From positions 1 to 13,373 of the forward strand of contig CAMEMX010000020.1 in assembly GCA_945927915.1 (NCBI GenBank): a stretch of DNA of 13,373 bases, read 5' to 3'. The notes under the pieces are model-generated. The model searched no databases and was not told the origin of the DNA. It saw only the letters and a list, made by a program, of their open reading frames with translations. Positions 1-7,199 of the stretch are shown here, piece by piece. How positions within the stretch are numbered: the stretch's first letter is position 1; each line of letters opens with the position of its first letter. This DNA is from an uncultured Clostridia bacterium. GTDB taxonomy: Bacteria > Bacillota > Clostridia > Oscillospirales > Oscillospiraceae. A program made the position numbers and the translations under genes.

Positions 1-1836
1 AAGCAGGTCGTGCGCAACTTCTTCGGCCGCAAGATCGCCGTCTTCGCGCTGATCATGCTCATTTTCATGCTGATCCTCTCGTTCATCATGCCTGCCTTTA
101 TCCCCCTCGACCTGAACTACACCGAGGTCCTGCAGATGAACCTCGCGCCGGGCTTCAATATGATGGATGTGCCCGACGAGCTTGCCAATGACGTCAAGAC
201 CATCAGCAGCTATTCGCACTTCTCTGTGGGTCTGTCCAATGCCGGCAAGGTCTATGTCTGGGGCGACACCAAGCTCCGCGCCGCCGGTTACGACATCGCG
301 GACATCCCCGAAGCCGTGCAGAACAACAAGATCCTCTTCGCTGCCGCCGGCTATGACCACGCCATCGCCATCGATGAAAACGGTAACGTCTACGGCTGGG
401 GCAACAACCGTCTCGGCCAGTATCCCGGCACGATCTATGAGGATCGTCAGGCAAACGTCAATGAGCTGCTGCCGGACGCCAAGGTCGACATCGACAACGT
501 CAAGTCCGTCAAGTGCGGCTACCAGGCGACTGCTATCCTGATGAAGGACGGCTCCGTGATCTGCTTCGGCAACTCCAACGGCTGCCTGAATATGCAGATG
601 ATCAACCGCTATGACAACATCGAAGACCTCACCTTCACCTCGAACTATATCGTCGCCCTGCTGAAAGACGGCAACATCGCCGTCGGCAACGTCAAGGGCA
701 TTTACGACACCGTCAACGGCGATCCGAAGCTCAAGCTCAGCCGCTATGTCGGTAAGCGCACCATCACCTCCGTCGCCTCCACCTCCGCGACCATCGCCAT
801 GATCGTCGTTGACGAAAAGGCGGAGGCCGCTGCGACGAACGACGTCGAGCGTGCTGCCGCGCATGAGGTCATCTTCAGCGGCTCCTTCGCCTACGGTGAA
901 AACAAGATGCCCACCCTCCCGGCGGATGAGTATTTCGTCCAGATCGAGGGCGGCGCGAACCACTACACCGGCCTGACCAACAAGGGTCACCTCTATGCCT
1001 GGGGCTCCAACCACCTCAAGCAGCTCAACATCGACACCGACGGCGAAAATGCCGATCGGCTGATCGTCACCTCGTTCCAGAACTACGCCATCGACGGCAA
1101 CAACCATCTGCAGGCAAAATGGGGCCATAAGGGCTACATCTTCGGCACGGACGGCAAGGGCGCGGATGTCTTTGCGCGCTGCGTCCACGGCGGCAAGATG
1201 ACCATGACCATCGGCGCAGTCGCCGTTGTCGTCTCGTCCATCATCGCCATCATCATCGGCTGTATTTCCGGTTATGCCGGCGGCTGGGTCGATATGCTGC
1301 TCATGCGTATCACGGAGATATTCTCCTCGATCCCGTTCCTGCCGTTTGCGATGATCCTGTCGGCGGTTCTGATCCGAACCTCGCTGACGGAAAATCAAAA
1401 GATATTCATTATCATGCTCATTCTCGGCGTTCTGTCGTGGACGGGTCTTGCAAAGATGATCCGTGCGCAGATCCTTGCCGAGCGTGAGAAGGAATTCGTC
1501 ACCGCCGCCAAGGCCATCGGTGTCCGTGAGCGCCGCATCGCCTTCAAGCACATCCTGCCGAACGTCATGTCCGTCATCCTCGTCGACCTGACGCTCAGCT
1601 TCGCGACCTGCCTGCTGACCGAATCGAGCCTTTCCTACCTCGGCTTCGGCGTGCAGTACCCGCGTCCGACGTGGGGCAATATGCTCGACGCCGCGAACGA
1701 CGCAAATGTCATCAAGAACTACTGGTGGCAGTGGGCGTTCCCCGCGCTGCTGCTGTCCGTGTGTACCATCAGCATCAACATCATCGGCGATAACCTGCGT
1801 GATGTGCTGGATCCCAAGTCCGATCGTGATAAGTAA
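1..1836 (+). CDS. dppC: DppC/OppC-type ABC transporter permease with an inserted RCC1-like beta-propeller (5' end outside window)
   Basis: This is an inner-membrane permease of a peptide/nickel-type ABC importer. The frame is open to the left edge; a GTG at base 10 gives 608 residues, but the usual short cytoplasmic N-terminus is missing, so the true start is probably upstream. Numbering from that GTG, TM1 is about residues 9-31. The conserved DppC block resumes at F-G-T-D (378-381), followed by five hydrophobic segments, an EAA loop ending in H-I-L-P-N (about 495-518) and the family ending G-D-N-L-R-D-V-L-D-P. Between TM1 and GTD, where relatives have a loop of some tens of residues, lie about 330 residues with repeated 'DGxVxxWGxN' units near 64-94, 109-139, 165-193, 206-230, 253-299, 309-339 and 355-375. 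I read these as seven RCC1-like blades outside the membrane. The usual GRD after GTD is GAD here. The permease call is firm, the propeller call is good, and the substrate is unknown. Confidence 0.9.
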   Translation, partial: KQVVRNFFGRKIAVFALIMLIFMLILSFIMPAFIPLDLNYTEVLQMNLAPGFNMMDVPDELANDVKTISSYSHFSVGLSNAGKVYVWGDTKLRAAGYDIADIPEAVQNNKILFAAAGYDHAIAIDENGNVYGWGNNRLGQYPGTIYEDRQANVNELLPDAKVDIDNVKSVKCGYQATAILMKDGSVICFGNSNGCLNMQMINRYDNIEDLTFTSNYIVALLKDGNIAVGNVKGIYDTVNGDPKLKLSRYVGKRTITSVASTSATIAMIVVDEKAEAAATNDVERAAAHEVIFSGSFAYGENKMPTLPADEYFVQIEGGANHYTGLTNKGHLYAWGSNHLKQLNIDTDGENADRLIVTSFQNYAIDGNNHLQAKWGHKGYIFGTDGKGADVFARCVHGGKMTMTIGAVAVVVSSIIAIIIGCISGYAGGWVDMLLMRITEIFSSIPFLPFAMILSAVLIRTSLTENQKIFIIMLILGVLSWTGLAKMIRAQILAEREKEFVTAAKAIGVRERRIAFKHILPNVMSVILVDLTLSFATCLLTESSLSYLGFGVQYPRPTWGNMLDAANDANVIKNYWWQWAFPALLLSVCTISINIIGDNLRDVLDPKSDRDK

Positions 1837-1848
1837 GGAGGAAGCGTA

Positions 1849-2838
1849 ATGGCATTACTTGAATTAAAAGATCTGCATACCTTCTTCCACACGAAGAAGG
1901 GAACCGTAAAGGCCGTCAACGGCGTGTCCTATTCCGTTGACGCCGGCCGCACGCTCGGCATCGTCGGTGAGTCCGGCTCCGGTAAGAGCGTCTCGGCGAT
2001 GAGCATTTTGCAGCTGCTCGACGGCAACGGCTATATCGACAGCGGCGAGATCATCTTCGACGGCAAGGATCTTACCAAGCTCTCGCAGAAGGAAATGTAT
2101 GAGATCCGCGGCAACGACATCTCCGTCATCTTCCAGGAGCCGATGACGAGTCTGAACCCCGTCTTTACCGTCCAGCGTCAGGTCAGCGAGCCGTTCATCA
2201 TCCACCAGCACATGACCAAGAAGGAAGCGGCGGAAAAGGTCATTGAAATGCTCAACGACGTCAAGATTCCGAACCCGCACATCGTCGCCAAGCAGTATCC
2301 GCATCAGCTCTCCGGCGGTATGCGCCAGCGCGTTATGATCGCCATGGCTCTCGCGTGCCGTCCCAAACTGCTCATCGCGGACGAGCCGACCACCGCGCTT
2401 GACGTTACCATCCAGGCACAGATCCTCAAGCTCATGAACGAGCTGAAGGAGGAGCTGTCCACCTCCATCCTCTTTATCACCCATGACCTCGGCGTTATCC
2501 GTCAGATCGCCGACGACGTCGCCGTCATGTACTGCGGTCAGGTCGTCGAAATGGCGCCTGCCGAAGTGATCTTCGGCGATGCCGAATACTCGCACCCCTA
2601 TACCGAGGGCCTGATGGTCTCCATCCCGCGCATCAACACGCCGGGCCATCAGCGTCTGGAGGCGATCCCCGGCGCCGTGCCGCACCCGCTGGCGCTGCCG
2701 AAGGGCTGCAAGTTTGCGCCGCGCTGCAAATACTGCACCGAGCGCTGCCTGCAGGAAGAGCCGGAGCTCGTAAAGGTCAACGAAAACCAGTCCATCCGTT
2801 GCTTCTATCCGGAAAAGGAGGACAGACATGGAAAATAA
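1849..2838 (+). CDS. dppD: DppD/OppD-type peptide ABC transporter ATP-binding protein
   Basis: This is one of the two ATPases that power the importer from the cytoplasmic side. It has 329 residues, normal for the family. Visible motifs are Walker A GESGSGKS (40-47), a Q-loop in the [12 protein letters not shown] stretch, the signature LSGGM (154-158), Walker B LLIADE (174-179, catalytic E179) and the H-loop His212. The C-terminal oligopeptide-type extension has Cys287, Cys293, Cys296 and Cys300, with Cys318 further on. In some DppD/OppD proteins such a cluster binds 4Fe-4S; that this one does is inference. The start is fixed by AAGGAGG at 1835-1841, just after the permease stop. The gene overlaps the next ATPase by 11 bases, so translational coupling is likely. 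Nothing is missing; unlike its partner ATPase it has no insertion. Peptide is the likely substrate class, but nickel or other small ligands cannot be excluded. Confidence 0.95.
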   Translation: MALLELKDLHTFFHTKKGTVKAVNGVSYSVDAGRTLGIVGESGSGKSVSAMSILQLLDGNGYIDSGEIIFDGKDLTKLSQKEMYEIRGNDISVIFQEPMTSLNPVFTVQRQVSEPFIIHQHMTKKEAAEKVIEMLNDVKIPNPHIVAKQYPHQLSGGMRQRVMIAMALACRPKLLIADEPTTALDVTIQAQILKLMNELKEELSTSILFITHDLGVIRQIADDVAVMYCGQVVEMAPAEVIFGDAEYSHPYTEGLMVSIPRINTPGHQRLEAIPGAVPHPLALPKGCKFAPRCKYCTERCLQEEPELVKVNENQSIRCFYPEKEDRHGK

Positions 2839-4387
2839 GAAAGTCCTTCTGAAGATCACCGACCTGAAGCAGTATTTTCCTGTCGGCAAGAGCAAGAGCG
2901 TCTTCGTCAAGGCGAACGACGGCATCACCCTCGACATCTACGAGGGCGAAACCCTCGGCCTCGTCGGTGAGTCCGGCTGCGGCAAGTCGACCTTCGGCCG
3001 CACGCTGCTCCAGCTTTACCGCCAGACCGACGGCAAGACCATGTACTACGGCGCCTCCCGCGATGATCTCGCGCCGGAGTATATCGAACAGTCCATCACC
3101 CATATGGAGCGTCACAGAAAGGAGCTGCGTCGTCTCGAAGAGAAGCGTGACAAGCTCCAGGCGGAGTATGACGCTGCGGAGGAGAAGGCGAAATTCCACC
3201 TCCATGCCGAGCTCGACGCCGCAAAGAAAAAGGCGAACGACGCCTATCTCAGCCTTGTCAACATCATCGGCGGCTTCATCGTAGTCGATGACCTCGGCCC
3301 TGTCGAGGAGATCTTCGTCGAGCGTTACCGCGCCTGCAAGAAGCTCAACAAGTGCATTGAGCAGATGAAGCCGGTCAAGCTCGACTATGACGAGGAAGCC
3401 TACGTTTTTGCGAAATATGAGTCCGGCCAGCGCGGCTATGCACGCCACGAGGCGAAGACCGCCCGCCTGAAAAAGAAGGTCGACGCCTGCCAGGCCCGTA
3501 TCGACGCGGCAAGAGCGCAGATCAAGGACATTGACAGCCGTATCGACCATATGCGCGCGGCATATTCGACCAATGCAGAGTTCCAGAAGCATGAGGCGAA
3601 CCGCGACGATGGCATCGACCTTGCGCGTCTGACCTACCCGGAGGTGCGCCTCCTGCGCAGTCAGATGCAGTATATCTTCCAGGACCCGTATTCCTCGCTG
3701 AACCCGCGCATGACCGTCGCCTCCATCATTGGTGAGGGTCTGCTCGCGCACAAGTTCTATAAGAAGATCAACGAGAGAATGCAGGAGGAGATCCTCAAGG
3801 TCATGGACGAGTGCGGCCTCGCGCCCTACTTCCTGCACCGTTATCCGCACCAGTTCTCCGGCGGTCAGCGCCAGAGAATCGGCATCGCAAGAAGCCTTGC
3901 CGTGCGTCCGAAGTTCGTCGTCTGCGACGAGGCGGTCTCCGCTCTCGACGTTTCGATCCAGTCTCAGATCATCAACCTCCTGCAGGATCTGAAGGAGCAG
4001 CAGAATCTGACCTATCTCTTTATCACGCACGACCTGTCCGTCGTCAAGTATATCTCCGACCGCATCGGCGTTATGTACCTCGGCAACATGGTCGAGCTGG
4101 CCAGCTCGGACGAGCTGTTTGCCTACCAGCTCCACCCCTACACCGAGGCGCTGCTGGAATCCATCCCCACCACGGAGGAGAAGAAGGAGCTGATCGTCCT
4201 CGAGGGCGATATTCCCAGCCCCGTCAACCCGCCGAAGGGCTGCAAGTTCCACACCCGCTGCAAGTACTGCACCGAGATCTGCTCCCATGTCGTGCCTGAG
4301 TGGCGTGAGCTGCGCCCGAACCATTTCGTCGCCTGCCACCATGCCGACGAAATGCTCGCGCGCGAGGAGAAAGCAAAGACCGAATAA
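2828..4387 (+). CDS. dppF: DppF/OppF-type ATP-binding protein with a large coiled-coil insertion in the ATPase domain
   Basis: This is the second ATPase of the importer, 519 residues against roughly 330 for ordinary DppF. Walker A GESGCGKS (47-54), Q-loop Gln285 in the IFQDPYSSLNPRM stretch, signature SGGQ (344-347), Walker B with Asp367-Glu368 and H-loop His401 are all present, so it should be catalytically competent. The extra length sits between Walker A and the Q-loop, roughly residues 83-270 (bases 3074-3637). It contains two charged heptad-like helices (about 88-143 and 206-240) flanking a less regular middle, which suggests an antiparallel helical arm. The C-terminal extension has Cys472, Cys478, Cys481 and Cys485, the same spacing as in the partner ATPase. 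The start is supported by AAGGAGG at 2816-2822, and the gene overlaps dppD by 11 bases. The frame is unbroken, so the insertion is a real domain rather than an assembly fault. Confidence 0.93.
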   Translation: MENKKVLLKITDLKQYFPVGKSKSVFVKANDGITLDIYEGETLGLVGESGCGKSTFGRTLLQLYRQTDGKTMYYGASRDDLAPEYIEQSITHMERHRKELRRLEEKRDKLQAEYDAAEEKAKFHLHAELDAAKKKANDAYLSLVNIIGGFIVVDDLGPVEEIFVERYRACKKLNKCIEQMKPVKLDYDEEAYVFAKYESGQRGYARHEAKTARLKKKVDACQARIDAARAQIKDIDSRIDHMRAAYSTNAEFQKHEANRDDGIDLARLTYPEVRLLRSQMQYIFQDPYSSLNPRMTVASIIGEGLLAHKFYKKINERMQEEILKVMDECGLAPYFLHRYPHQFSGGQRQRIGIARSLAVRPKFVVCDEAVSALDVSIQSQIINLLQDLKEQQNLTYLFITHDLSVVKYISDRIGVMYLGNMVELASSDELFAYQLHPYTEALLESIPTTEEKKELIVLEGDIPSPVNPPKGCKFHTRCKYCTEICSHVVPEWRELRPNHFVACHHADEMLAREEKAKTE

Positions 4388-4399
4388 AGGAGATGCGCC

Positions 4400-4588
4400 A
4401 TGGCCATTTTTAAGCGCCTTCGCAAGTACCGCAAAATGGATACCACGGAAGCGGAAGAGAGAATCAGCAAAGAGACGGAAAAGGGAGACTATCTTTCCAT
4501 GCTGATCGCCGCCTTCCTGACGATCTGGCTTCCGTGCCTGCTTGCGCTTCTGGCCTTTGGCGGCCTGATCCTCCTGTTTTTCCTCTGA
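4400..4588 (+). CDS. small single-pass membrane protein at the end of the ABC operon
   Basis: This gene encodes 62 residues. AAAGGAG lies 7 bases before the ATG, and the stop of the DppF-like gene is 12 bases upstream, so it belongs to the same transcript; the operon terminator follows 15 bases after its stop. The N-terminal half is strongly basic then charged (KRLRKYRK, then an acidic/basic helix). Residues about 33-61 form one long hydrophobic segment, predicting a cytoplasmic N-terminus and a tail that ends in the membrane. I recognise no family. Its position suggests an accessory or stabilising subunit of the importer, but that is inference only. The good ribosome binding site and its place between operon and terminator argue that it is a real gene. 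Confidence 0.7.
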   Translation: MAIFKRLRKYRKMDTTEAEERISKETEKGDYLSMLIAAFLTIWLPCLLALLAFGGLILLFFL

Positions 4589-4603
4589 TATGAAATGAAA
4601 ACT

Positions 4604-4643
4604 CCCCCGGCGCAGGATGTTTCCCGCGCCGGGGGCTATTTTT
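4604..4643 (+). terminator. rho-independent terminator of the ABC importer operon
   Basis: A perfect 10-bp GC-rich stem pairs CCCCCGGCGC (4604-4613) with GCGCCGGGGG (4626-4635) across a 12-base loop and is followed by CTATTTTT. It lies 15 bases after the stop of the small membrane protein gene. Confidence 0.9.
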
Positions 4644-4680
4644 GACTTTCCGTGGACGGCATTCAGCAGAGCGCTGTTGG

Positions 4681-4697
4681 GGCGGCGTTCCGCCGCC
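4681..4697. repeat. short perfect hairpin beside the palindromic repeat
   Basis: GGCGGCG (4681-4687) and CGCCGCC (4691-4697) are perfect inverted repeats around a 3-base loop. No T-run follows on either strand, so this is unlikely to be a terminator. It lies 23 bases before the REP-like element and may be part of the same composite. Confidence 0.5.
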
Positions 4698-4720
4698 CGC
4701 GTGCAGGCACTCCCGTTCCT

Positions 4721-4810
4721 TGTCATTGCGAGGAGGCGAAGCCGACGCGGCAATCCGATTGCATATCCTGCCTGCGATTGCCACGGGCGCACAGCGCCCT
4801 CGCAATGACA
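4721..4810. repeat. REP/MITE-like intergenic palindromic element (CATTGCGAGG type)
   Basis: The outer arms TGTCATTGCGAGG (4721-4733) and CCTCGCAATGACA (4798-4810) are a perfect 13-bp inverted repeat. Inside them GGCAATC (4749-4755) pairs with GATTGCC (4776-4782), and AGGCGAAGCCGACGCGG-type sequence lies between. This outer and inner pattern matches a widespread bacterial intergenic repeat whose ends read CATTGCGAGG and which contains GCAATC; that comparison is from memory. It has no coding capacity and sits between two convergent transcripts, a typical place for such elements. Confidence 0.75.
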
Positions 4811-4838
4811 AAACTATCGTATTTTGACGGCCTGCGAA

Positions 4839-4866
4839 ACAGCCGCACCCGTTCGGGCGCGGCTGT
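4839..4866 (-). terminator. putative terminator hairpin of the rhomboid-like gene
   Basis: ACAGCCGC (4839-4846) pairs with GCGGCTGT (4859-4866), with a short CCC/GGG extension inside the loop. It starts 3 bases beyond the stop codon of the minus-strand gene. Read on the minus strand it is followed by TTTCGCAGG, a weak T-run, so termination may be inefficient. Confidence 0.5.
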
Positions 4867-4869
4867 CTC

Positions 4870-5805
4870 TCATTGCACATGGGTGTGATTGTTGATGTGG
4901 TCGATGCAGTAGCAGAAGTAGCCCTTGCACTTGGAGCAGTAACGGAATTCCAGATCGGGGCAATCCGTGTCCGTCCGGCCGCAGACGGTGCATTTGTGGT
5001 GGTAGGGGCGCTGCCCGGTGCTGTTGCGGTAATTCTTCGCCCAGTCGGGATTCGGCTGCGCGTTTTTGGGCGGTGCGTAGGACTGCTTCTTTTTTCGCCG
5101 TCGAGGCAGAGAGGGCAGCAGGTTTTTCACATTCCGACCAAAGAACAGCAGATAGTTCAGCAGGGCAACCAGCGGGATAAGTGCGATCAGTACATAAGCC
5201 GTGGTGTAAAACGCGCCGAGGAAGGAGATCTTTACGGCTTGAACAAGCCCGGAGATGATGCCATACAGCGTAAAGGCGATATCCACCCAAGCCAGCCACT
5301 TCATCTTTACGGGAAGAATCATCATCAGCAGCACACGCTGTTCCGGCACAAGCGTTGCAACCGCGAGGAACATCGAAAGATTGATGTAGTGTGAGGTAAG
5401 CATGGCAGGGTAGTCGAAGATCCAAAACAGCAGCATACAATACAAATCGCTTAACAGAATGCCGCAGAGATAATAGAGGTTAAAGCGGAAGGTGCCCCAA
5501 ATGCCTTCCAGCATGGAGCCGATCCAGTAATAGAACATAATGGAAATTAAGGCGCCAAGTAATGTGCTGAACAGGAAGGTTGGCCCGCAGGCAAAGGTGA
5601 AGATGTAGGAAAACAGTCGCCACACCTCACCACGCATGATTGCGGCTGCGTTGAAATAGAGGTAACCCGGCAGATTGCTGTTAACAAATCTCCATACAAG
5701 GAAAACGGCAGCGTTGCCGATGCAAATCCAAAGCATCAGGTTTGGGATACCTTTGTTGCGGTTGCGCGTCAAAAAGCGGTTGTAATCCCGCCGTAAATTG
5801 CCCAT
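4870..5805 (-). CDS. rhomboid-like membrane protein with C-terminal Cys/His-rich zinc-finger-like tail
   Basis: This gene encodes 311 residues. AAAGGAGG lies just before the ATG chosen here; an ATG 18 bases upstream would overlap that site, so the inner start is preferred. About six hydrophobic segments cover residues 20-220. The RGEVWRLFSYIF stretch (58-69) and the E100-to-Y111 loop resemble the rhomboid fold. A Ser144 lies where GxSG is expected, but the flanking glycines are absent and no catalytic His is visible in the last helix, so I expect an inactive, pseudo-protease-like member. A basic Pro-rich linker (234-268) follows. The soluble tail has Cys272, Cys275, Cys282, Cys290, Cys293, Cys298, Cys300, His303, His307 and His309, consistent with one or two bound zinc ions. 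It is a single-gene transcript with its own promoter. The rhomboid assignment is moderate and the role is unknown. Confidence 0.8.
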   Translation of the reverse strand: MGNLRRDYNRFLTRNRNKGIPNLMLWICIGNAAVFLVWRFVNSNLPGYLYFNAAAIMRGEVWRLFSYIFTFACGPTFLFSTLLGALISIMFYYWIGSMLEGIWGTFRFNLYYLCGILLSDLYCMLLFWIFDYPAMLTSHYINLSMFLAVATLVPEQRVLLMMILPVKMKWLAWVDIAFTLYGIISGLVQAVKISFLGAFYTTAYVLIALIPLVALLNYLLFFGRNVKNLLPSLPRRRKKKQSYAPPKNAQPNPDWAKNYRNSTGQRPYHHKCTVCGRTDTDCPDLEFRYCSKCKGYFCYCIDHINNHTHVQ

Positions 5806-5832
5806 AATTTGCCTCCTTTTCATGATGCTACC

Positions 5833-5861
5833 ATTGTAGCGATTTTTTTGCCGCTTGTCTA
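5833..5861 (-). promoter_or_regulatory. sigma-A-type promoter for the rhomboid-like gene
   Basis: Read on the minus strand, -35 TAGACA (5861-5856) and -10 TACAAT (5838-5833) are separated by exactly 17 bases, each with one mismatch to consensus. The start codon is 28 bases beyond the -10. It stands back to back with the ahcY promoter. Confidence 0.75.
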
Positions 5862-5889
5862 TAAACATTCTTTGAATTCTGTCCGATGC

Positions 5890-5918
5890 TTGAAAATTTT
5901 TCCGCCGTATGGTATGAT
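5890..5918 (+). promoter_or_regulatory. sigma-A-type promoter for the ahcY operon
   Basis: -35 TTGAAA (5890-5895) and -10 TATGAT (5913-5918) have a 17-base spacer. The leader to the ATG at 5947 is about 20 bases and contains GGAGG. The two divergent -35 boxes are only 28 bases apart, so a single bound regulator could affect both genes; no clear operator is visible. Confidence 0.8.
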
Positions 5919-5946
5919 AAAATAAGAAATTTGTGGAGGTCACGCC

Positions 5947-7191
5947 ATGAGTCATGTCAGAGATATGTCCCTCGCCGCCTACGGCAGAATGAAGATCGAG
6001 TGGGTGCGCGATTTTATGCCCGCCCTCGTCGCCATCCGTGAGCGCTTCGAGCGGGAAAAGCCCTTCGCGGGCAAAAAGATCACCATTTCCATCCATATGG
6101 AGGCGAAGACGGCGTTTTTGGCGCTGTGCCTTGCCGCGGGCGGGGCGGAGGTCCACGCCACGGGCTGCAACCCCCTGTCCACGCAGGACGATGTCGCTGC
6201 CGGCCTTGCCTCGATGGGCGTCGAGACCTATGCGATGCACGGCGTCAGCAGCGAGGAATACAAGGCCCTGCTCGTCGAGGCGCTCTCGTGCCATCCCGAT
6301 TTGATTATTGACGACGGCGGCGACCTTTTAGACCTCCTGAGCGGAGAATATGCGCATTTGGCTGACCGCATCATCGGCGGCGCGGAGGAGACGACCACGG
6401 GCATCCACCGCCTGCACGCCAGAGCGAAGGCCGGCGCCCTGCCGTTTCCGATGATGAACGTCAACGACGCCAAGTGCAAGCACTATTACGACAATAAGTA
6501 CGGCACGGGCCAGTCGGTCTGGGATTCCATCATGCACACGACGAACCTGCTCGTCGCGGGCAAGACCGTCGTCGTTGCGGGCTACGGCTATTGCGGCCGC
6601 GGCGTCGCCATGCGCGCCAAGGGCATGGGCGCGAACGTGATCGTCACAGAGATCGACCCGATCAAGGCGCTCGATGCGTCAATGGACGGCTGCCGTGTGA
6701 TGCCGATGGACGAGGCCGCACCGCAGGGCGACATCTTCGTCACGACGACGGGCTGTCGCGACGTCATCACACGCCGCCATTTTGAAGTCATGAAGCACAA
6801 CGCCTTCCTCTCCAACGCGGGCCACTTCAACGTCGAGGTCAACGCGGCGGAGCTGGAGGAGATGGCTGTGCGCGTTTTTAAGCGCCGCAACGACATCGTC
6901 GGCTACGAGCTGCCCGACGGCCGCGTGCTGAATCTGCTCGCCGAGGGGCGGCTGGTCAACCTCGCCTCCGGCAACGGCCATCCCGCCGAGATCATGGATA
7001 CGAGCTTCTCCGTGCAGGCGCTCGCGCTGGAGTATATGCTCAAGCACGGCGCGGGTCTGTCCAAAGCGGTCTACGAGGTGCCGAAGGCGATCGACGAGAC
7101 GGTGTCGCTCCTGAAGCTGCAGGGCGCGGGCTTCCGCATTGACCGCCTGACGCCGGAGCAGGAGGCCTATCTCGCCGGCTGGAGCGTGTAA
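5947..7191 (+). CDS. ahcY: adenosylhomocysteinase (S-adenosyl-L-homocysteine hydrolase)
   Basis: This cytoplasmic enzyme reversibly splits S-adenosylhomocysteine, the product of SAM-dependent methylation, into adenosine and homocysteine. It has 414 residues, matching the shorter Thermotoga-like class that lacks the insertion of eukaryotic enzymes. Visible are the DDGGDL stretch near 120, the GAEETTTG motif with Glu147-Glu148, the NDAKCKHYYDN stretch with catalytic Lys178, Asp182 and Asn183, and the NAD-binding G-Y-G-Y-C-G (212-217). NAGHFNVE and LLAEGRLVNLASGNGHP follow, as in the family. The ATG has GGAGG seven bases upstream. It is the first gene of an operon with the two downstream genes, and no other SAM-cycle gene is in view. 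Some members of this short class act on S-inosylhomocysteine instead, which cannot be decided from sequence reading alone. Confidence 0.95.
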   Translation: MSHVRDMSLAAYGRMKIEWVRDFMPALVAIRERFEREKPFAGKKITISIHMEAKTAFLALCLAAGGAEVHATGCNPLSTQDDVAAGLASMGVETYAMHGVSSEEYKALLVEALSCHPDLIIDDGGDLLDLLSGEYAHLADRIIGGAEETTTGIHRLHARAKAGALPFPMMNVNDAKCKHYYDNKYGTGQSVWDSIMHTTNLLVAGKTVVVAGYGYCGRGVAMRAKGMGANVIVTEIDPIKALDASMDGCRVMPMDEAAPQGDIFVTTTGCRDVITRRHFEVMKHNAFLSNAGHFNVEVNAAELEEMAVRVFKRRNDIVGYELPDGRVLNLLAEGRLVNLASGNGHPAEIMDTSFSVQALALEYMLKHGAGLSKAVYEVPKAIDETVSLLKLQGAGFRIDRLTPEQEAYLAGWSV

Positions 7192-7199
7192 CGAGCGCA

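Noticed and set aside
172..1140. The propeller segment as a separate gene or a chimeric assembly join.
   Set aside because: The frame is continuous from TM1 through the last blade into the GTD motif, base composition does not change at either join, and the neighbouring ATPase also carries an in-frame insertion.
1864..2937. A 357-codon minus-strand open frame opposite the DppD-like gene.
   Set aside because: It is a codon-usage shadow of a gene with complete ATPase motifs; no ribosome binding site or recognisable domain supports it.
2777..4792. A 671-codon open frame on the minus strand opposite the DppF-like gene and the small protein gene.
   Set aside because: It is antisense to clearly recognised ATPase sequence, crosses the operon terminator and the REP-like repeat, and its translation shows no family. 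High GC with biased third positions keeps the opposite strand open.
4589..4869. A gene in the 281-base gap between convergent transcripts.
   Set aside because: Several short frames exist, but they overlap the terminator and the palindromic repeat and have no ribosome binding site.
5806..6294. Extension of the rhomboid-like gene upstream to a much earlier start.
   Set aside because: The extension covers both divergent promoters and antisense ahcY sequence; the inner ATG has an AAAGGAGG site at the right distance.
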